The notes: a model not told the origin generated them from the letters alone. 64,000 nt of DNA from Massilia endophytica (GCF_021165955.1 NZ_CP088952.1:2666001-2730000); one strand, 5' to 3'. Counted from the first letter of the stretch, positions 36,301 through 45,113 are shown. Numbers and translations are program-made.

Positions 36301-36349
36301 CGAATTGTGCCGCGGCCATGGCGATTGCTGTTTTCCTGATCTGTTTCAC
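33314..36349 (-). CDS. TonB-dependent outer-membrane receptor of the xyloglucan-type locus
   Basis: This receptor of about 1011 residues has a signal peptide ending in ALAQS, a TonB-box-like ATVVVTGQRAAL and the plug signatures DSIVADDIGKLPDRSVTEVLQRIPGV and VSIRGLTFVRSELNG. The barrel ends in the classic terminal aromatic (MRYSF). I start at GTG 36349, five bases after AGGGAG; a GTG two codons upstream has no space for the ribosome site. It leads an operon with the halogenase copy 1 and the DUF5597 enzyme. The promoter region contains a copy of the six-copy element (36428-36447). Probable role: uptake of galactosylated xylogluco-oligosaccharides. Confidence 0.93.
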   Translation of the reverse strand: MKQIRKTAIAMAAAQFAMMASGAALAQSATDDSSATVVVTGQRAALQSAQNIKKNNDEIVDSIVADDIGKLPDRSVTEVLQRIPGVTIDRTMNRGDPSQGVGDGINHFASEGTGVSIRGLTFVRSELNGRDSFSANGGRALSFEDVPPELMAGLDVYKNPSAEQIEGAISGLVNLRTALPFDYKGFKAAISAEAAYSELRKKTSPAYSGIISNRWDTSFGQIGALLDLSRSVVNTRGDGVSISPYYPITNVIAGETDGVMRWVTPGASWSRNDFKRTREGMYGALQWKKGDFASALTFFKSKYEMDTTEFSFFQTTDVASMKLDPGATFDSKGVMTGGVVRQPARQSDGLSGIGFGTDARAAGRYAETRELAWNGSWRASPSWLFKADLQRVRATTTGQDMTVGIAGYVTKQTVNLGTSPATFSFDAPDRAAMTDRSKMWWDFLQQHQDHTLATQNAARIDAKYTFDHPVLQDLRFGLRATERDSLSQSTVTPWQNVSQTWSVGDSWQPLASHAFLGDPRFGTIPTVVQSFGGFWDNKVATPPSIIVPALSSVQGDPLGTMQILRGYNKALCKDKNPASDCTTNPPVYGEKEGENEQHERTQAAFAQLRFSFDNQLRYPVDGNVGLRFVRTTMAAGGYLLFSPPDVTAGVPIIPKYAARQTFENSYTNLLPSLNLRMKPSDELQFRFAVSRGMTRPDFYKLQAFTTLEQKVKTHVDQTTNQTIVDSVEYTGTAKGNTFLKPVMSNNIDLTAEWYFGRTSSLTLAVFNKRLSDIVIGKTTYYTLKDAAGAPHDFFITAPVNGAKGRASGIELGYQQYFDKLPGMLSGLGLSGNYTFIDSVAHLGAPGGSNYCTPKGTLTANLNRDLAGCDSDGRLFGNLPLEGMSKNAFNLAVLYDKGPWSGRIAYSWRSKYLQATSAYGSTGWQGVDKNPDSPNYNQPNSVDFALPTWGDSYGQVDMGVQYKFNDHLAANFEVSNLTNAIYRQLTQQHIGMKERSASHIGRRFVMQMRYSF

Positions 36350-36427
36350 TCTCACTCCCTATCTCCGCATTTAGTTTTTTGGATCACCTGACGATGAATC
36401 CATTCTGCCTTCGGGCAATTTCGCCCG

Positions 36428-36447
36428 CAATTATCAAAATCACCAAC
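36428..36447 (-). promoter_or_regulatory. Six-copy element, copy A (TonB receptor promoter)
   Basis: Plus strand CAATTATCAAAATCACCAAC. In the direction of the receptor gene it reads TTGGTGATTTTGATAATTG, preceded 7 bases earlier by TCGTT (36454-36458). It ends 78 bp before the GTG start. The GATAAT inside could serve as a -10 box. Confidence 0.65.
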
Positions 36448-36470
36448 ACGACAAACGAAATTCAAGTGCA

Positions 36471-37952
36471 CTATGCGAGGACTCTTCCCAGGTATGCCTC
36501 GTGTGCGGGCATGGCTGCAACGGCGGCTGCGATACTGTCGCGGCGCTGGCGCATCGCCTGCAACGCCGCGTCAGGCGCGATGTCGTGCAGCGCGGGGTCG
36601 GCGCGTTCTGGCCAGTGGCCCATGCCCGCGTGGATCGCCAGCCAGCTGGTGGCGTCGAAACCTTCCTCGCTGTACTGGTGCAGCACGCCCGCCTGGCGCC
36701 AGGCGTGGATCTTGAACGCCAGCGTTTCGGGCAGCTCCATCGCCGCCATGGCGCGCCACATCCCGCTGTCCCGGCGTTGCGTGAGGCAGTAGTGCAGGAT
36801 GATGAAATCGCGCACCCGCGCAAACTGGCGCGCCATGCCCGCGTTGAAACCAGCCACGCCGGTTTCCGGCGGCTGTGCGCCCGCAAGCAGCAGCTCTATC
36901 AGGCGCACCAGGCCACTCTGGACCAGGAAGATGCTGGTCGATTCGAGCGGCTCCAGGAAGCCGGAAGACAATCCCAGGGCGACGACGTTGTGCACCCAGC
37001 TGCGCTCCCGGTGGCCTGTAGTGAAGCGCAGCAGGCGGGGTTCGGCCAGCGGCGCGCCGTCCAGCTGGAGCAACAGCTGTTCGCGCGCCCGTTCCTCATC
37101 CATATAGCGGCTGGCGAAGACGTGTCCATGGCCGGTGCGGTTGCTGAGGGGGATGCGCCACGCCCAGCCTGCCTCCAGCGCCGTGGCGCGCGTTACCGGC
37201 GCGAGCGCGGATCCGCTGCGCTCGCAAGGGCAGGCCCAGGCCCTGTCTACCGGCAGCCAGTGGCTGAAATCGACGAAAGGCTCCTCCAGCGTGCGGCCCA
37301 GCAATAGGGAAGCGAAGCCGGAACAATCGATGAACAGGTCCCCGTGCATCACGCGGCCATCCGCCAGCTTGAGCTCCTGCACGCCGCCGTCGGCGCGGCG
37401 CACCACGTCCACAATGCGTCCCTCCGTACGCCGCACGCCACGCTGCAGCGCCAGCTTTCGCAGGAAGGCGGCGTACAGCACGGCATCGAAGTGGTAGGCG
37501 TAGCCGAAGTGCTGGTCCTGATCGGGCTGCGGGGCGTAGAAGCGTCCATGGCTCGCCATCACACTTGGCAGGCATTGCTCGCCCAGCGCGCCCAGCGAAG
37601 GGTCGCCAGCCCGGCGGTATTGCCCCCACAAGGCGTGGGCGCCGTGCAAGCCGCCAAGATCGCCGAAGGTGTGAAAATAGCGTTCGCCGAGCGCGCTCCA
37701 GTCGCGGAACTCGATACCGAGCTTGTAGGTGCCATTGGTGGCGCGCAGGAACTCGGCTTCGTCGATGCCGAGAATCTTGTGAAAGGCGCGGATGGAAGGG
37801 AAAGTGGCCTCGCCCACGCCAATGATGCCGATTTCCTCGGACTCGACCAGTTCCACCGTGCTCGCGGGAAGCGCCTTGGCCAGCGCCGTTGCGGCCATCC
37901 AGCCTGCGGCGCCTCCACCCACGACCACGATGCGTTTGTATGCGCTGTTCAT
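36471..37952 (-). CDS. FAD-dependent tryptophan-halogenase-like protein (copy 2)
   Basis: This 493-residue paralogue of the copy at 31701-33245 has VVVGGGAAGWMAA (FAD), GVGEATFPSI, the catalytic-type Lys in GTYKLGIEF, DLFIDCSGFASLL, GWAWRIPLSN and SSGFLEPLESTSI. The essential Lys and Glu are therefore intact here too. Compared with copy 1 the middle part has a different insertion (GLHGAHALWGQYRRAG), so the substrate may differ. Start ATG 37952. It has its own promoter region with the six-copy element (38025-38044), shared divergently with a GH2 gene, and lies 115 bp upstream of the receptor gene. Confidence 0.87.
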   Translation of the reverse strand: MNSAYKRIVVVGGGAAGWMAATALAKALPASTVELVESEEIGIIGVGEATFPSIRAFHKILGIDEAEFLRATNGTYKLGIEFRDWSALGERYFHTFGDLGGLHGAHALWGQYRRAGDPSLGALGEQCLPSVMASHGRFYAPQPDQDQHFGYAYHFDAVLYAAFLRKLALQRGVRRTEGRIVDVVRRADGGVQELKLADGRVMHGDLFIDCSGFASLLLGRTLEEPFVDFSHWLPVDRAWACPCERSGSALAPVTRATALEAGWAWRIPLSNRTGHGHVFASRYMDEERAREQLLLQLDGAPLAEPRLLRFTTGHRERSWVHNVVALGLSSGFLEPLESTSIFLVQSGLVRLIELLLAGAQPPETGVAGFNAGMARQFARVRDFIILHYCLTQRRDSGMWRAMAAMELPETLAFKIHAWRQAGVLHQYSEEGFDATSWLAIHAGMGHWPERADPALHDIAPDAALQAMRQRRDSIAAAVAAMPAHEAYLGRVLA

Positions 37953-38024
37953 CCTGTCTCCCGATTCGGCCGATGCGAACGGCTCCTTATGAATCAGGAT
38001 TCTGCAAGCGGCAACAGCCCGGCG

Positions 38025-38044
38025 CAATTGTGAAAAATACCAAG
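38025..38044 (-). promoter_or_regulatory. Six-copy element, copy B (halogenase 2 / GH2 promoter)
   Basis: Plus strand CAATTGTGAAAAATACCAAG; towards the halogenase gene it reads TTGGTATTTTTCACAATTG with TCGTT 7 bases before it. It stands 72 bp before the halogenase start and 63 bp before the divergent GH2 start. Confidence 0.62.
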
Positions 38045-38107
38045 TCGCTCAACGAAATCTTGCAACGCGGTTGATGTACGCGTCCGGCGTGTGGACAATG
38101 AGCCACG

Positions 38108-40090
38108 ATGAAACCGATACGGATATGGATGTACATCGCGCTGCTGGCGCCCGCCGCCGCTGCCGCGCAACTACGGCAATCGATTCCGCTGGATGGGGAC
38201 TGGGCTTTCCACCGGCCCGGCATCCGCGGCTGGCAGGCCACCGCCCTGCCCCACAGCCTCCAGGGTTACCGGGGCCCGGCCTGGTATGGCCGCACCCTGG
38301 ATATGCCGCCCAGCCAGGCGGGCCGCCGCCATTACCTCGAATTCGATGGCGCCATGCTCGTCACGGAAGCGTGGGTCAACGGCCGTTCCGCAGGCAGCCA
38401 CTCCGGCGGTTTTGCGCGCTTCCGTTTCGACGTCACGCACCTGCTTCAGGAGGGCCGCAACGAGATCGTGGTCAAGGTGGACAACAGTTCCGGCCTCGAT
38501 GTCGCGCCGCTGGGAGGCGACTACACCATGTCCGGCGGCCTGTATCGCCCGGTGCGCGTTGTGAGCACGAGCGATTTGCACTTCGACATGCTCGACTACG
38601 GCGGCCCCGGCGTCTATTTCAGGGCCTCCGCAGTGTCACGCGAACGCGCCGCGCTGGCGTGGATGGCACGGCTGCGGAATGAACGCGGCCGCAGCGTGCG
38701 CGCTGTGGTCACGGTTCGCCTGCGCGATGCGGAGCGCCGCGTCGTCGCCATGGCGCGCAAGGCTGTGACCTTGGCGCCGCGCAGCACCTCCGCGGCAAAG
38801 CTGGAGGCAGCGCTGACAGCGCCCCGCCTGTGGCACGGCGTACAGGATCCCTACCTGTACACCAGCGAAGCCGAACTGGCGGTGGACGGCAATGCACAGC
38901 CGCTCGACCGGCTGGTCTTCCGGACGGGCATCCGCGACATCCGCCTCGATGCTGGCCGAGGCCTGCAGCTGAACGGCGCCAGCTACCGCGTGCATGGCGT
39001 GAACGTGCACCAGACATCCCTGCCCGGCAAGGACATTGCCGTTTCCGATGCCGACATCGATGCCGACTACCGCATCCTCGAAGACCTTGGCGTGACGGGC
39101 CTGCGTTACGCGCACTACCAGCATCCGCAACGGAGCTACGAACTCGCCGACAGGCTTGGCTGGCTGGTCTGGACAGAACTGCCGCTGACGGCGGCGGTGA
39201 GCGGCTCCGAAGCCTTCCTTGCCAACAGCGTCCAGCAGCTGCGCGAGCTGGTGCGCCAAAACAGCAATCACCCTTCGGTGGCGGTGTGGGGCCTGGGTAA
39301 CGAGATCTACCGCAGCGACGCCGCCAGCGCGAAGGTGCTGGCGGCGCTGCAGCAGGAGGCGCACGCGGAAGATCCGGACCGGCCCACCGCCTACGCCAAC
39401 TGCTGCAGCCCCATAGACGGGCCGCAGGCCTCGCATACCGACTCCGTGGGCTCGAATGTGTATTACGGATGGTATGACGGAGAATTCGCCGACCTTGGCC
39501 CATTCCTGGATGGGAATCACACGCGGCGTCCTGCCACGCCGCTGGCCGTCAGCGAGTACGGCGCTGGCGGCAGCGCACGGCAGCAGGAAGATCCGCCGCA
39601 TCGTCCCTTGCCGGGCGGCCGCTGGCACCCGGAGCAGTACCAGGCCCTGTACCACGAAGCCGCCTGGCCGCAGCTGGCTGCCCGCCCCTGGCTCTGGGCC
39701 AGTTTCATCTGGGTTGGCTTCGACTTCCCATCCGCCGGCCGCAACGAGGGCGATACGCCGGGCTTCAACGACAAGGGGCTGGTCAGTTTCGACCGCAGCG
39801 CGAAGAAGGATGCGTATTTCTGGTATCAGGCCAACTGGGCATCCCGGCCCATGGTGCACATTGCTTCCAGCCGCCATGTGCTGCGCGAGGCGGCCGATGT
39901 GGTGGTCAAGGTGTACAGCAACCAGGCCAGCTGCCGCCTGCGCCTGAACGGTATCGACCTTGGAGAAAAGCCTGTGCTTGGCCGCATCGCCACCTGGGAG
40001 CTGCGGCTTGCCGAGGGCGCGAACAAGCTGGAAGTATCGGCCGGTGCGGCCAGCGATACCGCCGAATGGCAGTACCGAAGGCCGCAATAG
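38108..40090 (+). CDS. GH2 glycoside hydrolase, exported (beta-galactosidase-like)
   Basis: This 660-residue exported enzyme (signal peptide ending AAAAAQ) is a compact family 2 protein: sugar-binding domain (WVNGRSAGSHSGGFARFRFDVT), an Ig-like domain and a TIM barrel. The acid/base Glu is in VAVWGLGNEIY and the nucleophile Glu in AVSEYGAGG. It lacks the LacZ small-chain domain and is much shorter than the GH2 enzyme at 10.5-13.6 kb, so the two are not duplicates. Substrate could be beta-galactoside or another exo-linked unit of the xyloglucan side chain. It is convergent with GH39, with only one base between the stop codons. Confidence 0.87.
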   Translation: MKPIRIWMYIALLAPAAAAAQLRQSIPLDGDWAFHRPGIRGWQATALPHSLQGYRGPAWYGRTLDMPPSQAGRRHYLEFDGAMLVTEAWVNGRSAGSHSGGFARFRFDVTHLLQEGRNEIVVKVDNSSGLDVAPLGGDYTMSGGLYRPVRVVSTSDLHFDMLDYGGPGVYFRASAVSRERAALAWMARLRNERGRSVRAVVTVRLRDAERRVVAMARKAVTLAPRSTSAAKLEAALTAPRLWHGVQDPYLYTSEAELAVDGNAQPLDRLVFRTGIRDIRLDAGRGLQLNGASYRVHGVNVHQTSLPGKDIAVSDADIDADYRILEDLGVTGLRYAHYQHPQRSYELADRLGWLVWTELPLTAAVSGSEAFLANSVQQLRELVRQNSNHPSVAVWGLGNEIYRSDAASAKVLAALQQEAHAEDPDRPTAYANCCSPIDGPQASHTDSVGSNVYYGWYDGEFADLGPFLDGNHTRRPATPLAVSEYGAGGSARQQEDPPHRPLPGGRWHPEQYQALYHEAAWPQLAARPWLWASFIWVGFDFPSAGRNEGDTPGFNDKGLVSFDRSAKKDAYFWYQANWASRPMVHIASSRHVLREAADVVVKVYSNQASCRLRLNGIDLGEKPVLGRIATWELRLAEGANKLEVSAGAASDTAEWQYRRPQ

Positions 40091-40091
40091 G

Positions 40092-41675
40092 CTAGCGCTT
40101 CACCGGCTCAAGGGTCAGCAGCACCACGTCGTTGCTGCGCATGGGCACGGACAGCGAAAAGGCGCCAGATTTTCCGATGCTGACTACGCGGTCGATCTCC
40201 GGCTTGTCCGCTGTGAGCTCGGTGAGCTGCTTGAGCTGATCTGGCGCCAGGCTGTCGGGCATGCCCATCTCGATATAGGCCGTGTGGGCGTCATTGGCGC
40301 GGAAGCCTGTACGGCGCAGCTGAAGGCGGTACTTTCCCGGCTTCGCGTTGCGCACCTTCAGTGCCAGCGGCGCCGATTGCACAGCGGGGAACACGCGGGT
40401 GTAGAAGGAGCGGTTGCTGACCGGCTGCTGCGGCTGATGGAAGTCCCACAGCACCGCGCGGATGGCCTTGCCGTCGCCGGCCGCCATGGCCTGTCCATCG
40501 TTCACCGGAATCTCCTTGCCGTCCAGTGCGTGCAGGTACTTGTAGGCGAAATAGGCGCTCTTGCGGATTCCCTGCGGGTTCATCATGCCGAAGCCGCCAT
40601 CGAAGGGCTTGAGCTGCGGACCCGGTTCCTCGAACAGGTCGGAATAGGTCCAGTAGCTCATTCCCTGCACCAGGCCTTTCGTTCCCTGCAGCTTGCTGAG
40701 GATGTAGGCGGCGTTGATGTAGGAGTCGTGCACCTTGTCGCGCGGGTTATAGCTGGTGCTCCATTCGGTGAAGTACAGCGGCAGATGTGGATACTTCGAA
40801 GCGGATATCTGTTCGCGCACACGGCGCACGTCGCCGATCACCGCATCGGGCGATGGCGACAGCTTGGTATCCTCCACGCCCTTCTCGTCCAGGAATCCGC
40901 TGTCCACGCCATAGGTGTGCGTGGTCACGAAGTCCACGGCCGCGCCGCTTTTCGACACGTGGTCGAGGAATTCCGGCACCCAGGCTGCCCCGGCAGTCGA
41001 CGGGCCGCCCACGCGCAGCGCGGGATCGATGGCCTTGATCGTGTTGGCTGTCGCGTCGTACAGCTCGAAATAGGCCTTCTGGTCCGCGTGCTCCCAGAAG
41101 CCATCCAGATTGGGCTCGTTCCACACCTCGAAGAACCAGGTTCTCACTTCTTCCTTGCCGTAGCGTTCCTGCAGGTGGCGGACGAAGGCGCCGACAAGAT
41201 CGCGCCATCCATCGAGTCTTGGGTGCGAGGTATTGCCTTCCCAGTAGAAGATTTTGGCGCCGGAGGTGGCCAGCGCCTGCGGGGTGAAGCCCAGTTCCAC
41301 GAATGGCCTGATCTTGCGGGCCAGGAGGTCGTCGTACAGTTTGTCGATGCCCGTCCAGTCGTACACCGTCTTGCCGTTTTCCACACGCACGGTGCCCAGC
41401 ACGTCGTGGAAGATGGCATGGAAGCGGATGTAGCGGAAACCGGTTTCCTCGACCAGCGTTTTCAGCTGGGCCATGCTGTCGGCGCGGCGCAGTGTACCCG
41501 GATAGTCGGCCCCCACCGACAGGTCGTAAAAGCGGTCAAGCGGTTTCTCCGCCTTCGCCGCGTCCAGCACCACCTGGCGCGGCGCGCCCGTGGCGGGTGC
41601 GGCGGCAAGGGCCGCCGTGTTCGAAATGCAGGCTGCGCCCAGCGCTGCGAGACAGATGCGGTGCAGCTGTTTCAT
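40092..41675 (-). CDS. GH39 beta-xylosidase-like enzyme, exported
   Basis: This 527-residue exported protein has a signal peptide (ending ALAAAP) and a GH39 TIM barrel. The acid/base Glu is in TWFFEVWNEPNLDGFW and the nucleophile Glu in LPLYFTEWSTSYNPRD. The barrel entry FYDLSVGADYPGTLRR and the C-terminal beta-sandwich (FYTRVFPAVQSAPLALKV) are also typical. GH39 includes beta-xylosidases and related exo-enzymes, so it could release xylose or arabinose from oligosaccharides. Its promoter region is shared with the divergent esterase-GH31 unit and contains element copy C. Confidence 0.87.
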   Translation of the reverse strand: MKQLHRICLAALGAACISNTAALAAAPATGAPRQVVLDAAKAEKPLDRFYDLSVGADYPGTLRRADSMAQLKTLVEETGFRYIRFHAIFHDVLGTVRVENGKTVYDWTGIDKLYDDLLARKIRPFVELGFTPQALATSGAKIFYWEGNTSHPRLDGWRDLVGAFVRHLQERYGKEEVRTWFFEVWNEPNLDGFWEHADQKAYFELYDATANTIKAIDPALRVGGPSTAGAAWVPEFLDHVSKSGAAVDFVTTHTYGVDSGFLDEKGVEDTKLSPSPDAVIGDVRRVREQISASKYPHLPLYFTEWSTSYNPRDKVHDSYINAAYILSKLQGTKGLVQGMSYWTYSDLFEEPGPQLKPFDGGFGMMNPQGIRKSAYFAYKYLHALDGKEIPVNDGQAMAAGDGKAIRAVLWDFHQPQQPVSNRSFYTRVFPAVQSAPLALKVRNAKPGKYRLQLRRTGFRANDAHTAYIEMGMPDSLAPDQLKQLTELTADKPEIDRVVSIGKSGAFSLSVPMRSNDVVLLTLEPVKR

Positions 41676-41765
41676 CCCTTCAGACTCCTGATTCTACTGG
41701 TGGAGCGGTGGATGCTATCACCGGCAATTTTGCCTGGGAACGGCTTGCGCTAAATCGTTCAGCAG

Positions 41766-41785
41766 GTCGGTGATTTTCATAATTG
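41766..41785 (+). promoter_or_regulatory. Six-copy element, copy C (GH39 / esterase-GH31 promoter)
   Basis: This is the only copy whose gene-facing orientation points rightward. It reads TCGGTGATTTTCATAATTG towards the esterase gene, 60 bp before its start, and TCGTT (41754-41758 area) stands 7 bases upstream. The internal CATAAT is a reasonable -10 box. Confidence 0.65.
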
Positions 41786-41845
41786 CAGCGCTTCTTCCAG
41801 TCTGCAAAGATGGCCTGGTTTGACATACCGGAGAATAAGAACACC

Positions 41846-42742
41846 ATGCGATCCTGGATTCTGGCCCTGCTGCTGATGGCCGCGAACGGCGCCATTGCAC
41901 AACAGAGCGTCGTGCCGCTATGGCCCGAGGGCGTGCCAAACGCAAAACCGAACCCCGGCCCCGAACACGCCGACGGAGAGCGCCTCAGCAACATCAGCCA
42001 GCCCACCCTGACCGTCTATCCCGCCGCCATCGACCGGCCTTCCGGCACCGCTGTCATCATCTGCCCCGGCGGCAGCTACGAGTTCCTTTCGAATACCCGC
42101 GAGGGCCAGCAGTACGCGCAGTGGCTGTCCAGCCTTGGCGTTACCGCCTTCGTGCTCAAGTACCGCGTGTCCGACTACGGCCACCCCGCTCCGCTGCAGG
42201 ACGTGCTGCGCGCCATCCGCCTGGTGCGCTCCCAGGCGGCGCGATACGGCGTGGCGCCGGACCGCATCGGCATCATGGGCTCCTCTGCTGGCGGCCACCT
42301 CGCCGCCAGCGCTTCCACCCTCTTCAACCATCCAGCCGGACGGACCGGCGGCCAGCTCGACGCGGTGAGCGCGCGGCCGGATTTCGCCATCCTCATGTAC
42401 CCCGTGATCACGATGGAGGCGCCCGCTGTCCATGAGGGTTCGCGCCATGCCCTGCTGGGCGCTTCTCCGAGCCCCGCGCTGGTACAGCTCATGTCGGTGG
42501 AAAAGCAGGTCAGCCCCGCCACTCCGCCCACCCTGCTGTTCCACTCACAGGACGACGGCCTGGTCCCGGTGGACAACAGCATCATGTATTTCCAGGCCCT
42601 CACGCGCGCCAGGGTTCCGGCCGAGATGATGATCTTCGAACACGGCGGCCATGGCATGGGCATGAGCACGGGCCACGGCACCGCCACGAACTGGCCGCGG
42701 CGCGCCGAGGACTGGCTGCGCGGCCGAAAACTGATTCCATAA
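41846..42742 (+). CDS. Exported alpha/beta-hydrolase, probable carbohydrate esterase
   Basis: This 298-residue exported protein (signal peptide ending GAIAQ) has the alpha/beta-hydrolase blocks IICPGGSYEFLS (oxyanion region), IGIMGSSAGGHLAASAS (nucleophile elbow GxSxG), LLFHSQDDGLVPVDNS (Asp) and EHGGHGMG (His). This is the pattern of acetyl-xylan-esterase-like enzymes of the BD-FAE type often found with xylan and xyloglucan genes. I choose ATG 41846, which gives the signal peptide. GH31 follows 22 bp downstream in the same direction, so the two form an operon. Confidence 0.85.
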   Translation: MRSWILALLLMAANGAIAQQSVVPLWPEGVPNAKPNPGPEHADGERLSNISQPTLTVYPAAIDRPSGTAVIICPGGSYEFLSNTREGQQYAQWLSSLGVTAFVLKYRVSDYGHPAPLQDVLRAIRLVRSQAARYGVAPDRIGIMGSSAGGHLAASASTLFNHPAGRTGGQLDAVSARPDFAILMYPVITMEAPAVHEGSRHALLGASPSPALVQLMSVEKQVSPATPPTLLFHSQDDGLVPVDNSIMYFQALTRARVPAEMMIFEHGGHGMGMSTGHGTATNWPRRAEDWLRGRKLIP

Positions 42743-42764
42743 ACACCACAACACAGGAGTTTCA

Positions 42765-45104
42765 ATGAACGTCGATTGCAAGCGCCAGCTGATGGCCGCC
42801 GCGATTTCCACGGCAGTAGGCGGCGCCGCATGCGCCGCGCCCATCGCCACCCTCGACCGCAACGGCGCCTGGGTCTCAGTCGAAGCATACGGCCCCAATG
42901 TCGTCCACGTCACCATCGCCGCCGAGAAGGCCGAGGCGCTGAGAGGCCCGGGCTACGGCATCCTGCCGAAGAACGCCGACAATTCCGCCTTCCGCCACAG
43001 CAGCGGCAAGGACGGCGACAGTTTCACCTCGCCCGCATTGAGCCTGAGCGTCGCGCCGGCACCCCAGCCGCGCGCTCCAACGCAGCCGGAGAAGTACTTC
43101 GCGCCGCAGCTTGCGCCGGTTGGGCTTCAGGTGAAGAACGCCAAGGGAGAGCTGGTGCTCAACATGACGGGCTGGGAACTCTCGCCCCATACCGTGAACG
43201 GCGAAAAGACCTACCAGGCCGGCGCCAGCTTCAGCGCACCGGCAGGCGAGCATTACTACGGCATGGGCCAGAACCAGGAATCGACCGGGCCGCTCGACCT
43301 GCGCGGCCGCGTCATCGACTGCAAGCACTGGTATGACGCGCCCGCCGGAGAATCCGTCTGCGTGCCCTTCATGGTGTCCTCCAAGGGCTACGGCATCATA
43401 TGGGACAATCCTTCCGCCACCCGCTTCGTCGCTGGCGTGAACGGCCGCACGGCATTCCAGTCCAATGTGGGCGAGCGGGTAAGCTTCTTCGTCATCACGG
43501 GCAGCACCCCGGAAGAGATCTATTCCGGCTATGCGCGCGTAACAGGCAAGACACCCATTCCCCCCAAGGCCGCCTTTGGCCTGATCCAGTCCAAGGCCCG
43601 CTACGAAAGCCAGGACGAAGTGCTGCGCGTGGCCCGCACCTACCGCCAGAAGAAGTACCCGCTCGACGTGATGGTGGTGGACTGGTTCTACTGGACCCGC
43701 ATGGGCCAGCTGGATATCGACCCGGCGCAGTACCCGCAGCCTGCCGCAATGAACAAGGAACTGCATGACATGGGCATGCAGTCGATCATTTCGGTCTGGC
43801 CCCGCTTCGAAACCTCCGGCCGCTACTTCAACGAGCTCGATGCCAAGGGCTACTTCATGAAGGACAAGGACGGCAAGACGGTCGACGGCCTGCCCTTCCG
43901 TTCCGACCGCACCGGCGCCCTGATCGACTCCACCAATCCCGCCGCCCGCCAATGGTTCTGGGAGCGCGTGCGCGACAACATCCTGTCGCAGGGCTTCGAC
44001 TATCCCTGGCTGGACGAAACGGAGCCCGACCTCGTGCCGGACGGCTACTTCTACTCCGTGGGTTCGGGCGACCGTTACCGCAACCTCTTCCCGCTGGTTC
44101 ACGTGGAAGGCGTGGCCCAGGGCATGCGCGCGTGGAAGCCCAACAAGCGCGGCCTGATCCTGTCGCGCGCCGCCTATCTCGGCTCCCAGCGCACCGGCGC
44201 CCTGTTCTGGTCCTCGGACATCAATCCCTCCTGGGAGGCGCTGGCACGCCAGATCCCCACTGGCCTGAACATGACGGCTTCGGGCATCGCCTACTGGGGC
44301 AACGATATCGGCGGCTGGCAATGGCTGCCGCAGACCACCAGCGCCACCAAGGCCCCGCTGGTCGATCCTGCCGGCGCTTCCGAAACCGTGGGCCAGAATC
44401 ACGACTACCCCGAGCTGCTGACACGCTGGTTCCAGTACGGGACCTTCCTGCCCACGCTGCGCCTGCACGGCGACCGCAAGCACGCCGAGATCTGGGCCTT
44501 CGGCCAGCATGCCGAATCCATCATGGCGCGCTACGACCGCCTGCGCTACCAGCTGATCCCCTACATCTACAGCCAGGCCAAGGCCACCTGGGACAGCGGT
44601 GCACCCTTCATGCGGCCGCTGTGGATGGACTTCCCGAACGACCCGCACGTGGCCGATATCGGCACCCAGTACATGTTCGGTCCTGCCTTCCTGGTGGCGC
44701 CGGTGACGGAACAGGGCCAGACGGAGAAGGATGTCTACCTGCCCGCAGGCAGCGACTGGTACAACTTCTGGACCAACGAGAAGCTCGCTGGCGGACGCTG
44801 GGTGCGCGTGGCGGCGCCCATCGACCAGATTCCCGTCTTCGTGCGCGCAGGTTCGATCCTGCCCTTGGGCGCCGAAGTCCAGTCGACGGCCAGCAAGCAG
44901 GCCATCGCCGAGATCAGGGTCTACCCCGGCAAGGACGGCGAGTTTGCGCTGTATGACGACGACGGCGTGTCCTACGACTATGAAAAAGGCAAGGGCAAGC
45001 TGGCGAAGCTGCAGTGGAACGACAGCACTGGCAAGCTGTCCGTGAGCGGCGACGGCGAGCTGGCCCGCATTGCGCCCGGCCTCACGAAGGTCGCAGGAAA
45101 ATAG
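42765..45104 (+). CDS. GH31 alpha-xylosidase-like enzyme, exported
   Basis: This 779-residue exported enzyme has the GH31 layout: N-terminal beta-sandwich with GEHYYGMGQNQEST, TIM barrel with YPLDVMVVDWFYWTRMG, the nucleophile Asp in DYPWLDETEPD and the acid/base Asp in ALFWSSDINPSWE, then the C-terminal beta domains (FVRAGSILPLGAEVQ). Family members of this type in xyloglucan loci remove alpha-1,6-linked xylose from the non-reducing end. The nearby xylR and SSS symporter fit xylose release. An exported alpha-glucosidase is the alternative. Confidence 0.9.
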   Translation: MNVDCKRQLMAAAISTAVGGAACAAPIATLDRNGAWVSVEAYGPNVVHVTIAAEKAEALRGPGYGILPKNADNSAFRHSSGKDGDSFTSPALSLSVAPAPQPRAPTQPEKYFAPQLAPVGLQVKNAKGELVLNMTGWELSPHTVNGEKTYQAGASFSAPAGEHYYGMGQNQESTGPLDLRGRVIDCKHWYDAPAGESVCVPFMVSSKGYGIIWDNPSATRFVAGVNGRTAFQSNVGERVSFFVITGSTPEEIYSGYARVTGKTPIPPKAAFGLIQSKARYESQDEVLRVARTYRQKKYPLDVMVVDWFYWTRMGQLDIDPAQYPQPAAMNKELHDMGMQSIISVWPRFETSGRYFNELDAKGYFMKDKDGKTVDGLPFRSDRTGALIDSTNPAARQWFWERVRDNILSQGFDYPWLDETEPDLVPDGYFYSVGSGDRYRNLFPLVHVEGVAQGMRAWKPNKRGLILSRAAYLGSQRTGALFWSSDINPSWEALARQIPTGLNMTASGIAYWGNDIGGWQWLPQTTSATKAPLVDPAGASETVGQNHDYPELLTRWFQYGTFLPTLRLHGDRKHAEIWAFGQHAESIMARYDRLRYQLIPYIYSQAKATWDSGAPFMRPLWMDFPNDPHVADIGTQYMFGPAFLVAPVTEQGQTEKDVYLPAGSDWYNFWTNEKLAGGRWVRVAAPIDQIPVFVRAGSILPLGAEVQSTASKQAIAEIRVYPGKDGEFALYDDDGVSYDYEKGKGKLAKLQWNDSTGKLSVSGDGELARIAPGLTKVAGK

Positions 45105-45113
45105 AAGAAAGGC

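Noticed and set aside
33356..36391. A 1011-codon open frame on the plus strand, antisense to the TonB receptor, and similar long antisense frames (for example 14932-17508 minus and 5307-7847 plus)
   Set aside because: The translations are Arg/His/Val-rich shadows of GC-rich genes with no domain, signal peptide or ribosome site. The opposite strand holds a convincing gene in each case.
31701..37952. A secondary-metabolite gene cluster suggested by two tryptophan-halogenase-like genes
   Set aside because: No NRPS, PKS, terpene or RiPP gene is near; the neighbours are a TonB receptor and glycoside hydrolases, which fits the known glycan-locus clade of these flavoproteins.
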